64,000 nucleotides of DNA from CAYWNA01 sp964459305 (lineage in GTDB: Bacteria; Planctomycetota; Planctomycetia; Pirellulales; Pirellulaceae), in contig CAYWNA010000022.1 in the NCBI GenBank assembly GCA_964459305.1, forward strand, positions 1 through 64,000. The letters run 5' to 3'. Within the stretch, counting starts at the first letter, position 1; the number at the start of each line of letters is the position of its first letter. The notes below the pieces were generated by a model. That model was not told the origin of the DNA and searched no databases. It saw only the letters and a list, made by a program, of their open reading frames with translations. Positions 19,301 through 26,337 of the stretch are shown in pieces. The position numbers and the translations under genes were made by a program.

Positions 19301-19528
19301 AAGGGGCGAGTGGCGAAGGACCGCGTGTTGGCGTTTCTGGAACGCGAGGCCGTCAAGAGCGAGGAATCGGCTCGAATCGTGGCGACCATTCTCGCGCGGC
19401 AATCGGCCACGTGCGCCATCGGCGACAAGGCCTGCACGATCGAGATCATGGTCAGGATTCGGGCTGCTAATCCGGAGATTTCGCTGCCGGTGGAGGTTCA
19501 ACCGGTGGAGGTGCGAGGTGGAGTTTAG
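16364..19528 (+). CDS. WGR-domain and HEAT/ARM-repeat protein, retron-associated
   Basis: About 1,054 residues from GTG 16364, where the conserved sequence starts (RLIKQISLAYQEG); an in-frame ATG at 16310 is possible. The first about 80 residues form a WGR domain (SDKVYEVDLCEV, VNFRYGRRG). WGR domains contact nucleic-acid ends in PARPs. The remainder is helical HEAT/ARM-like repeats over roughly 900 residues, with a Tyr/Arg-rich patch near 410-490. The 3' end overlaps the SWIM gene by 11 bp, so the two are translationally coupled. A retron reverse transcriptase lies downstream in the same direction, and I recall the class with ARM-repeat and SWIM partners as type XIII. A sensor or effector role is inferred. 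Confidence 0.85.
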   Translation: MRLIKQISLAYQEGTSDKVYEVDLCEVTVAGGQPDQFVVNFRYGRRGTTLRDGTKTIAPVPREQAERIFTKLVSSKLDKGYQYAAGSDVLEGSPPPPQSTEEKPPATAVDSDQLDPRAQAVLRRIADGHRSTRGWRLSRAVWRAGELRLMQAEPLLLELIGTGSSKGRLPDQPMLDYCIATALARCGSAKSVSALRTMLSDKRIAATVRRMAAEALLQLLDESSRGELVRSAIDRLPEPLAKPAKNGPSDAFREKLTEYLQNDGDTQILDALYRINNEHVRPALIEVLRTAPLEPNYFQRLRHIFKAAEVRSDGEVFGLLAYRFEATRSTFRNKSYSYYGTAAAKKTIGPNAERAFSHETRFYLRRRIWRTLQRLGELNDTDYVPMAVGVLLQYTDDDARPPRSDIRYDWSDYSRTRGYSRTTVHFDGYASYWAFNQILYANSPRYQADGGRRYFECTPPYEPGGEEPAAREEAFPNLWEAAPQGLLHLLDESRCEAVHRFAAKALRACKDFCSQLDIEALLMLLGAPYEVTVELGFELAVSRYDPNNPDRELVLALADCALERARTQAHEWIRAGRQLFFADAEFIVALVASRFADTRAFARVSLQTVTLEESAAHAIIGRLMATLQSLGDEDGALATDIAETMLRVFGRQLRRIGPEVIRDLLGHPLPEVQRFAGDLVLEHERLAQQPPDDILRALLGATHAPVREVGVKIIGQLPDHVLKRSIELLFALSRNEYTDVREAVRPVVQRLMSADSMFARQLAEMLVEAMLVPGAPEGVPSHTGRLLREDFRDHLTSVSPEMVFRLLQSRSGPAQEVGGMLLATNVQPSELGVEQIVKLASNDILSVRQASWQMCRDSIDRLRRQPATAVKLMDAKWDDSRQFGFQLFREIFTQRELTPTVLVAICDSVRADVQQFGREMITRFFQEELGQEYLLRLSEHPTTSIQVFATNFLDRYAADSPERLRELTPYFVSVLSRVNKGRVAKDRVLAFLEREAVKSEESARIVATILARQSATCAIGDKACTIEIMVRIRAANPEISLPVEVQPVEVRGGV

Positions 19529-21173
19529 CTACGCCTACACAAGCGACAGTTTCGTCGAAAGCGGCGCCACCGAGACTCGCATGGCGCTGGCCCCGGACAC
19601 GCTGCGCGAACCAACGTTTTTCTCCGGCGAGTTGCGTCAGAGCCTGGAGTTTCGTGAAGCGATCAGCGCGCTGCACGACGTGGTCGTGTCCGATCTTCGC
19701 TGGCACCCAAAAGACCGCACGGCCTACAAAGAGTGGGCCGCACGGCAGGAAGAGATCGACTGGGTCACGGTGGCCGCGCAGCGGGCCAAGGCAGCGCAAC
19801 AGATCAAAGAAGTCTCCAGCGAATTGGACGAATTGCGTCGCCGCAGCGACCAACGGATGCGCCCCTTCTACAACGCGCGCCAACAATACTTCAAATACCT
19901 GTACAAACGCGACCACGACGCCTGGTTTGTGCTTGACCCAGTCATCACGGTGCATCCCGACGAAGTGTTCTTCGAGTGCTTTAGCCAAGATGAATCGAGT
20001 TATGGGCGATTGAGCGCCGGGTTCGAGGTGTTTCAGAACATCGGCGAGTTTTCCTGCGGGACGACAAACATCGACTACTCGGCTGGACTGTACGACGAGT
20101 TCCAGAAAATCCGCACTTACAAGACCACGCAGTTCGAGATCGACCCCACCGGGTTCGACGTGAAGACGACCGGCGAAGAAGCGTACAAAGAAGTCAAGAT
20201 CGATCTGCCGGATAGCTGGGTCCGTGGGTTCTTGCAGGTCAGTTCAGCCATGGCGCTGCCGGCAACATCGTTCGATCTGCACCCGATGGATGTTCACAAC
20301 CTATGCCTGGTCTTGCGGCGGAACAAAGAGCTGGTTGGTCCCCGGGCGATGCGATATTGCCTGAATCCCGGAGCTCCGGTGAAAGTCGTCTTCGAACCGT
20401 GGGAGATCGAGGTCGAGTGTCCGCGGTCGGTTTACGACGGAGATAGCGAAGACGAAATCCGCGTTTGGGGACGGCGGCGGATCCATATCCTCGAACGACT
20501 GATTTCGATCGCCCGGAAGTTCACCGTCCACTTGTTGGGCAAGGGCATGCCGTCGTTCTACGTGGCCGATTTGGGCGACATGACGTTCACTTTGGGACTC
20601 TCCGGCTGGACTGCCAACGACTGGTCGACAGCCGGCAACTTCGATCTCCTGGCGCCGCGAGCCGATGTCGACAGTACCACAAAGACTTGCGTGTTCGAAG
20701 CCTTGCGCGAGTCCTGGTACGAGACCCCCGACTCCCTCGCGGGCAAGCTGGGCCTCGACCGATCCGTGGTGCTGGGATCGCTGGCCGCGTACACGCAGGC
20801 GGGAAGGGCGATCTGGGACCTGGACAAAGGCGTCTACCGCATCCGCGAACTCAGCCGCGAGCCGCTGCCCATGGAGAAGCTGAGGTTCGCCAGCCAACGC
20901 GAACAAGACGCGACACGATTCCTGGAACAGAGTGCCGTGCGTCTGGTGGAGACCAGAGCGGTAGAGAAGGGCGGAATCACCATCCGCGGCACGGTCACCG
21001 AGGGCGGCCGGGAAAACACGCCATCGCTACGGATCGACGGCGATCAGTGCATCGCCGACGCGACGTGTAACTGCAATTGGTTCCAACAGAATCGACTGCG
21101 CAAGGGGCCGTGCGAGCACATGCTGGCATTGAGAATGGCACACGCGCGGAAAGCGGGAAATGGGAGGAAGTGA
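19518..21173 (+). CDS. SWIM zinc-finger protein (winged-helix/SWIM type), retron-associated
   Basis: The 551-residue protein starts at GTG 19518 inside the end of the upstream gene, with GGAGG 8 bases before. Its C-terminus has a SWIM finger, C-x-C-x(n)-C-x-H (DATCNCNWF, then GPCEHM). A helix-turn-helix-like stretch precedes it (LAGKLGLDRSVVLGSLAAY), consistent with a winged helix. The long N-terminal part is unassigned but contains a coiled-coil-like region (about 85-130). SWIM fingers bind DNA or protein partners. The tight coupling with the WGR-repeat gene and the reverse transcriptase downstream point to one module. Confidence 0.85.
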   Translation: MEFSYAYTSDSFVESGATETRMALAPDTLREPTFFSGELRQSLEFREAISALHDVVVSDLRWHPKDRTAYKEWAARQEEIDWVTVAAQRAKAAQQIKEVSSELDELRRRSDQRMRPFYNARQQYFKYLYKRDHDAWFVLDPVITVHPDEVFFECFSQDESSYGRLSAGFEVFQNIGEFSCGTTNIDYSAGLYDEFQKIRTYKTTQFEIDPTGFDVKTTGEEAYKEVKIDLPDSWVRGFLQVSSAMALPATSFDLHPMDVHNLCLVLRRNKELVGPRAMRYCLNPGAPVKVVFEPWEIEVECPRSVYDGDSEDEIRVWGRRRIHILERLISIARKFTVHLLGKGMPSFYVADLGDMTFTLGLSGWTANDWSTAGNFDLLAPRADVDSTTKTCVFEALRESWYETPDSLAGKLGLDRSVVLGSLAAYTQAGRAIWDLDKGVYRIRELSREPLPMEKLRFASQREQDATRFLEQSAVRLVETRAVEKGGITIRGTVTEGGRENTPSLRIDGDQCIADATCNCNWFQQNRLRKGPCEHMLALRMAHARKAGNGRK

Positions 21174-21176
21174 ATC

Positions 21177-21254
21177 GTTTAACCGCGAGCCGGAGGCGTG
21201 CGCGAATGGACATGGCCAGCGGATTACGCGCACGCCTTCGGCTTGCGGTTAAAC
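21177..21254. repeat. Imperfect palindrome (GTTTAACCGCGAGCCGGAGG-type arms)
   Basis: The left arm begins at 21177 immediately after the SWIM gene stop, and the right arm ends at 21254 with CTTGCGGTTAAAC. Arms of about 30 bp pair with few mismatches. It may act as a transcription brake or be a passive REP-like insertion between the protein genes and the retron RNA genes. Only one copy occurs in the window. Confidence 0.7.
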
Positions 21255-21269
21255 GAGGAGACATATGAA

Positions 21270-21390
21270 GGTATCCGGGAATTCGAAACGGTGGAATCCA
21301 CGGTATTCGGGAGGGCGAGGCTCCTGCCGAGCCGCGCGTTGGCGCCAAGAAACCGGCTCAGCAGGAGCTTCGCCCTCCCAATTCCCGGAC
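21270..21390. repeat. Nested palindrome of the GGGAGGGCGAGGCTCCTGCC type
   Basis: Inner arms 21309-21333 and 21355-21379 are nearly perfectly complementary. Outer arms (CCGGGAATT / AATTCCCGG) extend the structure. Translated in one frame it gives GEAPAEP, a peptide I recall from spurious planctomycete ORFs, marking a genome-wide repeat. It is inserted upstream of the retron RNA. Confidence 0.7.
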
Positions 21391-21426
21391 ACCCTCGGAC
21401 AAATGGGAAACAACAAAGGAGACACT

Positions 21427-21662
21427 ACACGCAGCGGTTCGAGCGAGCGAGCCTTGCATTCCGGATGGTGGATCGCCATCCATGCGAAATGACTTGAACC
21501 GCATCACTGGCCCGCTCTTGACTGTGCGGGCAACGCCTACCGGCGGCAATTGCTGTGCGAGTCCCTCGGACTCAATTAGCCGCCGGTAGGCAGCCCGCTT
21601 GAGTTGAGACGGTCCAGTCCCGGGAGCCTTTCGAAGGGGAATGCTTGCCGGCCGCTGCGTGT
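21427..21662 (+). ncRNA. Candidate retron msr-msd RNA, copy A
   Basis: a1 ACACGCAGCGG (21427-21437) pairs perfectly with a2 CCGCTGCGTGT (21652-21662). Between them are a hairpin at 21463-21481 (GGATGG/CCATCC), a hairpin at 21511-21530 (CCCGC/GCGGG), and a long msd-type hairpin. The latter has arms GCCTACCGGCGGC (21535-21547) and GCCGCCGGTAGGC (21579-21591) with inner stem GAGTCC/GGACTC. GAACCG (21496-21501) and CGGTCC (21610-21615) close the central part with one mismatch. Six T's follow a2 (21666-21671). The priming G probably lies in GAGCGAGCGAGCC after a1, not pinned down. The strongest support is the second, covarying copy at 21769. Confidence 0.85.
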
Positions 21663-21768
21663 GTGTTTTTTGTTTGGGAAACGAACGGCCTCACGACACA
21701 CTTGGGCGTCGGCTCTGAATAGTGAAACAGCGCCTATTTACTCAGTGCAACTCAAAACAGGAGAACCA

Positions 21769-22008
21769 TCACGCACAGCGGACCGTGTGAGCGAGCCTTG
21801 CAGTCCGGATGGTGGATCGCCATCCATGCGAAATGACTTGGACCGCATCACTGGCCCGCTCTTGACTGTGCGGGCAACGCCAACTATCTGCATTTGCTGT
21901 GCGAGTCCCGTGGACTCAAATAGCAGATAGTTGGCAGCCCGCTTGAGTTGAGACGGTCCGGTCCCGGGAGCCTTTCGAAGGGGAATGCTTGCCGACCGCT
22001 GTGCGTGA
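21769..22008 (+). ncRNA. Candidate retron msr-msd RNA, copy B
   Basis: a1 TCACGCACAGCGG (21769-21781) pairs perfectly with a2 CCGCTGTGCGTGA (21996-22008). Every element of copy A recurs in order. The msd stem is GCCAACTATCTGC (21879-21891) with GCAGATAGTTGGC (21923-21935), differing from copy A at five positions, each matched by a change on the opposite arm. The inner stem GAGTCC/GGACTC keeps its sequence while its loop changes (CTC to CGT). GGACCG (21840-21845) pairs fully with CGGTCC (21954-21959). A T6 run follows a2 (22009-22014), and the reverse-transcriptase ATG is at 22028. Both copies are preceded by AGGAGA about 7-8 bases before a1. Confidence 0.87.
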
Positions 22009-22027
22009 TTTTTTCGAATCAACCGCA

Positions 22028-23599
22028 ATGACCAGCCAACCGACTACTCGCCAAGAACTGTACGACCGCATCCGCGAATCGTCCAAAGACGAGGTTATCC
22101 TCGAAGAGATGATCCGCTTGGGGTTCTGGCCGGCTGGCCAGGGGATGGATACCGGCCCGGCCGAAGAGATCCGCCGAAAAGGCGAACTCGAACGGCAGCT
22201 GCGAGCCCTGACCACGGAGCGTGCCAGGCTCGAAAATGTTGAGGCCCTCAAACGGGCCCTGCGAAAGCAGCGTCTGGAGGAATCACGCCGCAAGCGTCAG
22301 GATAACAAAGAACGCAAGATTCGGGAAAGGAAAGAACGCGCAGCCGCATGGAGGGCTCGCAAACGGCAAGAAATCGTGTACCTGGGCGAGGGTGTCTCGG
22401 CCGGGCTGGGGCAACATGAGATTGACCGCGAGAAACTGCAGCGGACCGGCCTTCCGGTTCTCGCCAGCGCCGAAGAACTGGCTGCTGCGATGGACATCAC
22501 GGTAGCCGAGCTACGGTTTCTGGCCTTCGCACGTCGCACTTCGACGACCACGCACTACAGACGTTTCCATTTGCCAAAGAAGACCGGGGGACTACGTCTG
22601 ATCTCTGCTCCGATGCCGCGGCTAAAGCGAGCACAGGAGTGGATTCAGCACAACATCCTCGATCCAGTGGCCCTGCATGATGCCGCCCACGGATTCCGGC
22701 GCGGCCGATCGATCGTCTCCAACGCTCAGCCGCACGTTGGCGCAGATGTGGTAATCAACGTCGATCTGAAGGACTTCTTCCCGACGGTCACGTATCGCCG
22801 AGTCAAGGGGACGTTTCGCACGCTTGGGTATTCCGAAGCTCTCGCTACGGTCTTGGCCTTGATCTGCACCGAGCCGGATGTTGATCAAGTGCAGCTCGAC
22901 CGTCGCACTTACTACGTGGCTCGCGAAAATCGGTTCCTACCACAGGGAGCTCCGACTAGCCCGGCAATTACGAACATCATTTGCCGCGGGCTCGACGCCC
23001 GGCTGGCCGGCACGGCCGAGAAGCTCGGTTTCGCATACACCCGCTACGCCGATGACATCACCTTTTCCGGCTCGGGTGCTGCGGCGGCCAACGTGGGCCG
23101 GGTGCTGCGGCGGATTCGCTACACCGTTGATGCGGAGGGGTTTCAGGTCCATCCTGAAAAGACGCGAGTGTTTCGCCAATCCCGTCGCCAGGAGGTCACC
23201 GGGCTGGTGGTCAACCAACGCGTCAACATCTCGCGAAAACTGCTGCGCAAGTTCCGCGCCACGCTGTTCCACATCGAACGCGACGGTCCGGCCGGTAAAC
23301 ATTGGGGAAACTCGGACGACGTGATCGCCTCGATCGAAGGCTTTGCCAACTTTGTCGCCATGGTCGATCCGGAAAAGGGAACGGCCTTCCGCCGCCGGGT
23401 GGCAACGATCATTGAACGTTATGGTCGCGGAGGTGGTCGAGCACATGCACAACGGCAGCGCTGGGTACCGCGGCCCCCGCCCGCTGACGAAGAAATCGTC
23501 GATGCCGAAGTGGTTGAATCGGGCGATTCCCCTGACGGCCGGTTTCAAGCCGTTACCCTTCCGCCGAAACCCAAGAAACCCTGGTGGAAGTTTTGGTAA
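22028..23599 (+). CDS. Retron-type reverse transcriptase
   Basis: The 523-residue protein starts at ATG 22028; a TTG frame start at 21989 would lie inside the ncRNA and is rejected. It has the retron marks in order: NAQPH (232-236, the NAxxH motif), catalytic Asp246 in VDLKDFFP, QGAPTSP (306-312), YADD (340-343) and VTG (390-392). These separate it from group II intron and DGR enzymes. An unusual N-terminal part (about 45-115) is a long Arg/Lys/Glu-rich helix, and the C-terminus is a Pro-rich tail ending PKKPWWKFW. It should make branched msDNA from the adjacent RNAs. It follows the WGR-repeat and SWIM genes in the same orientation. Confidence 0.93.
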   Translation: MTSQPTTRQELYDRIRESSKDEVILEEMIRLGFWPAGQGMDTGPAEEIRRKGELERQLRALTTERARLENVEALKRALRKQRLEESRRKRQDNKERKIRERKERAAAWRARKRQEIVYLGEGVSAGLGQHEIDREKLQRTGLPVLASAEELAAAMDITVAELRFLAFARRTSTTTHYRRFHLPKKTGGLRLISAPMPRLKRAQEWIQHNILDPVALHDAAHGFRRGRSIVSNAQPHVGADVVINVDLKDFFPTVTYRRVKGTFRTLGYSEALATVLALICTEPDVDQVQLDRRTYYVARENRFLPQGAPTSPAITNIICRGLDARLAGTAEKLGFAYTRYADDITFSGSGAAAANVGRVLRRIRYTVDAEGFQVHPEKTRVFRQSRRQEVTGLVVNQRVNISRKLLRKFRATLFHIERDGPAGKHWGNSDDVIASIEGFANFVAMVDPEKGTAFRRRVATIIERYGRGGGRAHAQRQRWVPRPPPADEEIVDAEVVESGDSPDGRFQAVTLPPKPKKPWWKFW

Positions 23600-24035
23600 C
23601 GCTCTACGCAAGGTGAAACCGTTTGGGCGATCGGCGGGTCCAAATCTCTGGCCTTGATCATGACTCCGGCAGTTGCCAGCAGTGACAGCATCGAAACCCG
23701 AAGCGTAAGCGAGGAATGCAGCGAATTACAGCGTCATCCTCGCTTACGCTTCGGGTTTCGATGCCGGAGTTACGATCAAGGCCGACGCTGGCACCAAAAA
23801 AACTGATCTTGTCTCAGGTGCACGCATCTAGCAGAATACTCGGTGGCAAGCAGCACGGAAGGGATATCTATCCCGTTCGCGAACGAATCGGCATGATGCC
23901 GAACTCTTGCTCTGAAGACTTTTCCTCATAATATCCATTTCTATCTTTTCGTCCGGAAAAGTCTCGCGTTCCGTCTCCCTTCGCCAGGCGGGAGATGCTG
24001 CGTCCGTGCCCGTCCTCTAAGAAGGAACTCTAGCC
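23600..24035. other. Intergenic region with a 134-bp palindromic element and CsrA-gene leader
   Basis: No gene is seen. It holds the family B element (23650-23783). The last about 100 bases are the leader of the CsrA-receiver gene, with a small hairpin (TCTCCC/GGGAGA at about 23978-23999) and an AAGGA Shine-Dalgarno sequence. Confidence 0.6.
23650..23783 (+). repeat. Nested palindromic element family B, copy 1 (134 bp)
   Basis: Outer arms GGCCTTGATCATGACTCCGG (from 23650) and CCGGAGTTACGATCAAGGCC (to 23783) enclose inner arms built on AAACCCGAAGCGTAAGCGAGG (23696 onward). The reverse complement of 49139-49272 aligns with it over the full 134 bp, including the asymmetric spacer GCAGTTGCCAG. 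Confidence 0.88.
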
Positions 24036-24800
24036 GTGCTTGTGCTCTCTCGGAAAGTAACTGACAAGGTCCTTTTCCCTACGGTCGGAATCACCGTCGA
24101 AGTCCTCAGCGTTCGGGGCAACACAACTCGTCTGGGCATCGATGCGCCGACGGAGATTCCCATCTGCCGACACGAAATCGCCGATCTGAAATCGATCGAA
24201 TTCGATGAGGATGAGGCCACCGGACTCAAACTCAGCAGGTTGGCCCACTCGGTCCGCACCCGACTCGACTCGGCCACTGCTGCCCTCAACCAACTGCACC
24301 AGCAGTTCGACGGCAATGCGGACAATGCGGTCCAGGATCGGATTCTTGATGTCTTCAGGGAACTCAAGGCGCTCGATCGGGAAGCAAATGCGGCCATCGA
24401 AACAGGGGAAGTGCCGCCGCCACAGGCGTTGCTCGTGGAACCCGATGCCAGCGAACGAAGACTTCTGGCGGGTTACCTGCGCATGAATGGGATTGAGACG
24501 ACGACCGCGATCGACGGCAGGGAAGCCCTGGGCTACCTGTCATTACATGCTGCACCGGACATCGTGTTGCTCGATATGCAAACGCCCGGCTGCGATGGCC
24601 GGTGCCTTGTGCGGAGTATTCGCTCTACCAAGGGCTTCGACGGACTGAAGCTCTTTGCCGTGTGCAGCACCGACCCAAACTCGCTCGGAATCGCAACAGG
24701 TCCCGACGGAATTGACCGCTGGTTCCAGAAGCCGGTCGATCCCGAACGCCTGGTGAGCGAGATTGCCGAAGAGTTGGGCGTGGCAGCGACGGCGGTGTAG
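24036..24800 (+). CDS. CsrA-receiver fusion protein
   Basis: GTG 24036 follows AAGGA by about 9 bases. Residues 1-50 match CsrA/RsmA (MLVLSRKVTDKVLFP, RLGIDAP, RHEI), the dimeric RNA-binding regulator of translation. A helical linker (about 70-125) leads to a receiver domain (about 130-250) with phospho-acceptor Asp in IVLLDMQTPGCDG and a late Lys in FQKPVD. CsrA normally ends near 60 residues, so the 254-residue protein links mRNA binding to a phosphorylation switch. The partner kinase is unknown. CsrA prefers ANGGA sites, and its own ribosome site contains AAGGA, so self-regulation is possible. Confidence 0.88.
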   Translation: MLVLSRKVTDKVLFPTVGITVEVLSVRGNTTRLGIDAPTEIPICRHEIADLKSIEFDEDEATGLKLSRLAHSVRTRLDSATAALNQLHQQFDGNADNAVQDRILDVFRELKALDREANAAIETGEVPPPQALLVEPDASERRLLAGYLRMNGIETTTAIDGREALGYLSLHAAPDIVLLDMQTPGCDGRCLVRSIRSTKGFDGLKLFAVCSTDPNSLGIATGPDGIDRWFQKPVDPERLVSEIAEELGVAATAV

Positions 24801-24895
24801 CGGCGTGCGAAGCGTCCTTCTCCGATCGTAGAAATGGTCGTCTCCAGCGGTTGCTGTGGAACGGTTGGGTTATTGACACGACACAACGCCGCCAT

Positions 24896-26062
24896 TCAGG
24901 CACGACCATTGGTGGTGAGGTCGATCATCTGCCCCTTGCGGATCGCCTCCTGTCCTGCGGTGCACATGCGGACGGATTCGACCATATCCTCGCCGTCGGT
25001 GAGCGGCGCAACCCGATTCTGGACGCAACGGATGAAATCGTCATGCATGGCGTCGGTTCCGGCGTGTCCCGTTTCGGCCATCTCTTGGGACATGTCCAAC
25101 ACGATAGGTTCGCCGGCTCTGCGGCTGCCGCGCTTGTACTTGTACATCCGGATTTCGCAGCCGTACCGCTCGTACTCCAGACGACCGTGTGTGCCGAAGA
25201 TCCCGACGTGGCGATAAGCGCCCGGCGCGAACGTACCGAAACTGAATGTTAGATTCACGCCGTTGTCGAATTCGTAGACCAACTGCGCGTTGTCGAGCGT
25301 ATCCTGGTCGTCATAGATGTCCGTCCCACCGAAGCCGGCGACCCGAACTGCCTTGGCGCCGAGAATCCAATGAAAGGCGTCCAAATCATGACACGACTCG
25401 GCGAGCAGCCCTCCGCCACTGGTGGCAAATGCCTTCAGCCATGGCTTGGCGGATGACCAAGGACCACGAAAACATGGCGCGCTGACACACCGAACGGTAC
25501 CGATCTCGCCGCCGCGGATCAATTCCTTGACTTTTCGGTTGGTCGCAAGAAAGCGGTGCTGCTCGGCCACCATCAGGATGCGGTTGCTGTTGTCGGCGGC
25601 CGCGTTCATCTGCTCACATTCCGCGACCGTCATGCCCATGGGCTTTTCCACCATCACATCGCGGCCCGACTTCAAGGCGTCGATACTGATGGGAGCATGC
25701 GAATCGTGCGGGGTCGCGATCAGCACCACGTTGACGCCCAAGTGCTTCAACAGTTCGCGGTAGTCGGTGTACGTGGCGGGAGTTCCCTTGCATATCTTCA
25801 ATCCGCGCCCCAACCGATCCTGACGGATGTCGCAGATGGCCAGGATCTCGCAACTCGGACGCGCGTTGATTCGTTCGATATGCTGCCAGCACCGGTGCCC
25901 AACACCGATCAAGCCGTATTTCAGCTTTCGCATCGGATCCGGCGCGAGCGACGATTTCGTTTCACCGGACCAGGCACGGGTAACCTGGCCTCCCGCCGCG
26001 GTTCCGATCAAGATACCAGAACCGTGCAAGAATCCTCGCCGCGATATTGAAGATGATTTCAT
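24896..26062 (-). CDS. Tat-exported Gfo/Idh/MocA family oxidoreductase
   Basis: From ATG 26062 the protein opens with a Tat signal (SSISRRGFLHGSGILIG), then the NAD(P)-binding fold (YGLIGVGHRCWQH) and the family signature EKPMGMTVAE. The C-terminal alpha/beta domain follows (GGGLLAESCHDLDAFHWILG). Such exported sugar-dehydrogenase relatives are abundant in planctomycetes; the substrate is unknown. The frame stays open upstream to ATG 26135, which has a better ribosome site (AAGGA). That extra segment (MLKSVLHNYAYNLEYAKML) looks unlike a signal peptide and recalls the first helix of DinB-like proteins. The start is therefore uncertain. Confidence 0.85.
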   Translation of the reverse strand: MKSSSISRRGFLHGSGILIGTAAGGQVTRAWSGETKSSLAPDPMRKLKYGLIGVGHRCWQHIERINARPSCEILAICDIRQDRLGRGLKICKGTPATYTDYRELLKHLGVNVVLIATPHDSHAPISIDALKSGRDVMVEKPMGMTVAECEQMNAAADNSNRILMVAEQHRFLATNRKVKELIRGGEIGTVRCVSAPCFRGPWSSAKPWLKAFATSGGGLLAESCHDLDAFHWILGAKAVRVAGFGGTDIYDDQDTLDNAQLVYEFDNGVNLTFSFGTFAPGAYRHVGIFGTHGRLEYERYGCEIRMYKYKRGSRRAGEPIVLDMSQEMAETGHAGTDAMHDDFIRCVQNRVAPLTDGEDMVESVRMCTAGQEAIRKGQMIDLTTNGRA

Positions 26063-26191
26063 GGGAATCTCTGCCATCAGCATCTTGGCGTATTCCAGGT
26101 TATAGGCGTAATTGTGCAATACGGACTTGAGCATAGTGGATTCCTTCTCCATGATATTGTTACCTTGAACAGCGCCACTTCGGCGTCCCGA

Positions 26192-26256
26192 AGTAACCCG
26201 AAGCATCAGCGAGGGAACGACTAGAAGTGATTCCCTCGCTGATGCTTCGGGTTACT
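26192..26256. repeat. Single-copy variant of the CCCGAAGC palindrome
   Basis: Arms 26192-26216 and 26232-26256 are perfectly or nearly perfectly complementary. They share AGTAACCCGAAGC with the other elements but continue ATCAGCGAGGGA rather than GTAAGCGAGGGA. No outer arms matching family A or B were seen. It sits between divergent genes. Confidence 0.8.
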
Positions 26257-26337
26257 ATTTCGCGAAACTCAGTCGGAGTCTCTCGAGCAGTCTATGTCCT
26301 TTTGGCGGCAAGTGAAAGTCGCAGAGGAGGATCGGTG

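Noticed and set aside
21419..22015. Direct repeats suggesting a CRISPR array or a simple duplication
   Set aside because: Only two long units with paired stems; covarying stems and RT adjacency fit retron RNA.
21989..22027. Upstream TTG start for the reverse transcriptase
   Set aside because: It lies inside the a2 region of ncRNA copy B, and the added residues are unconserved in character.
22028..23599. Group II intron maturase or DGR reverse transcriptase
   Set aside because: NAxxH and VTG motifs plus adjacent msr-msd structures identify a retron; no intron domain V, template or variable repeat was seen.
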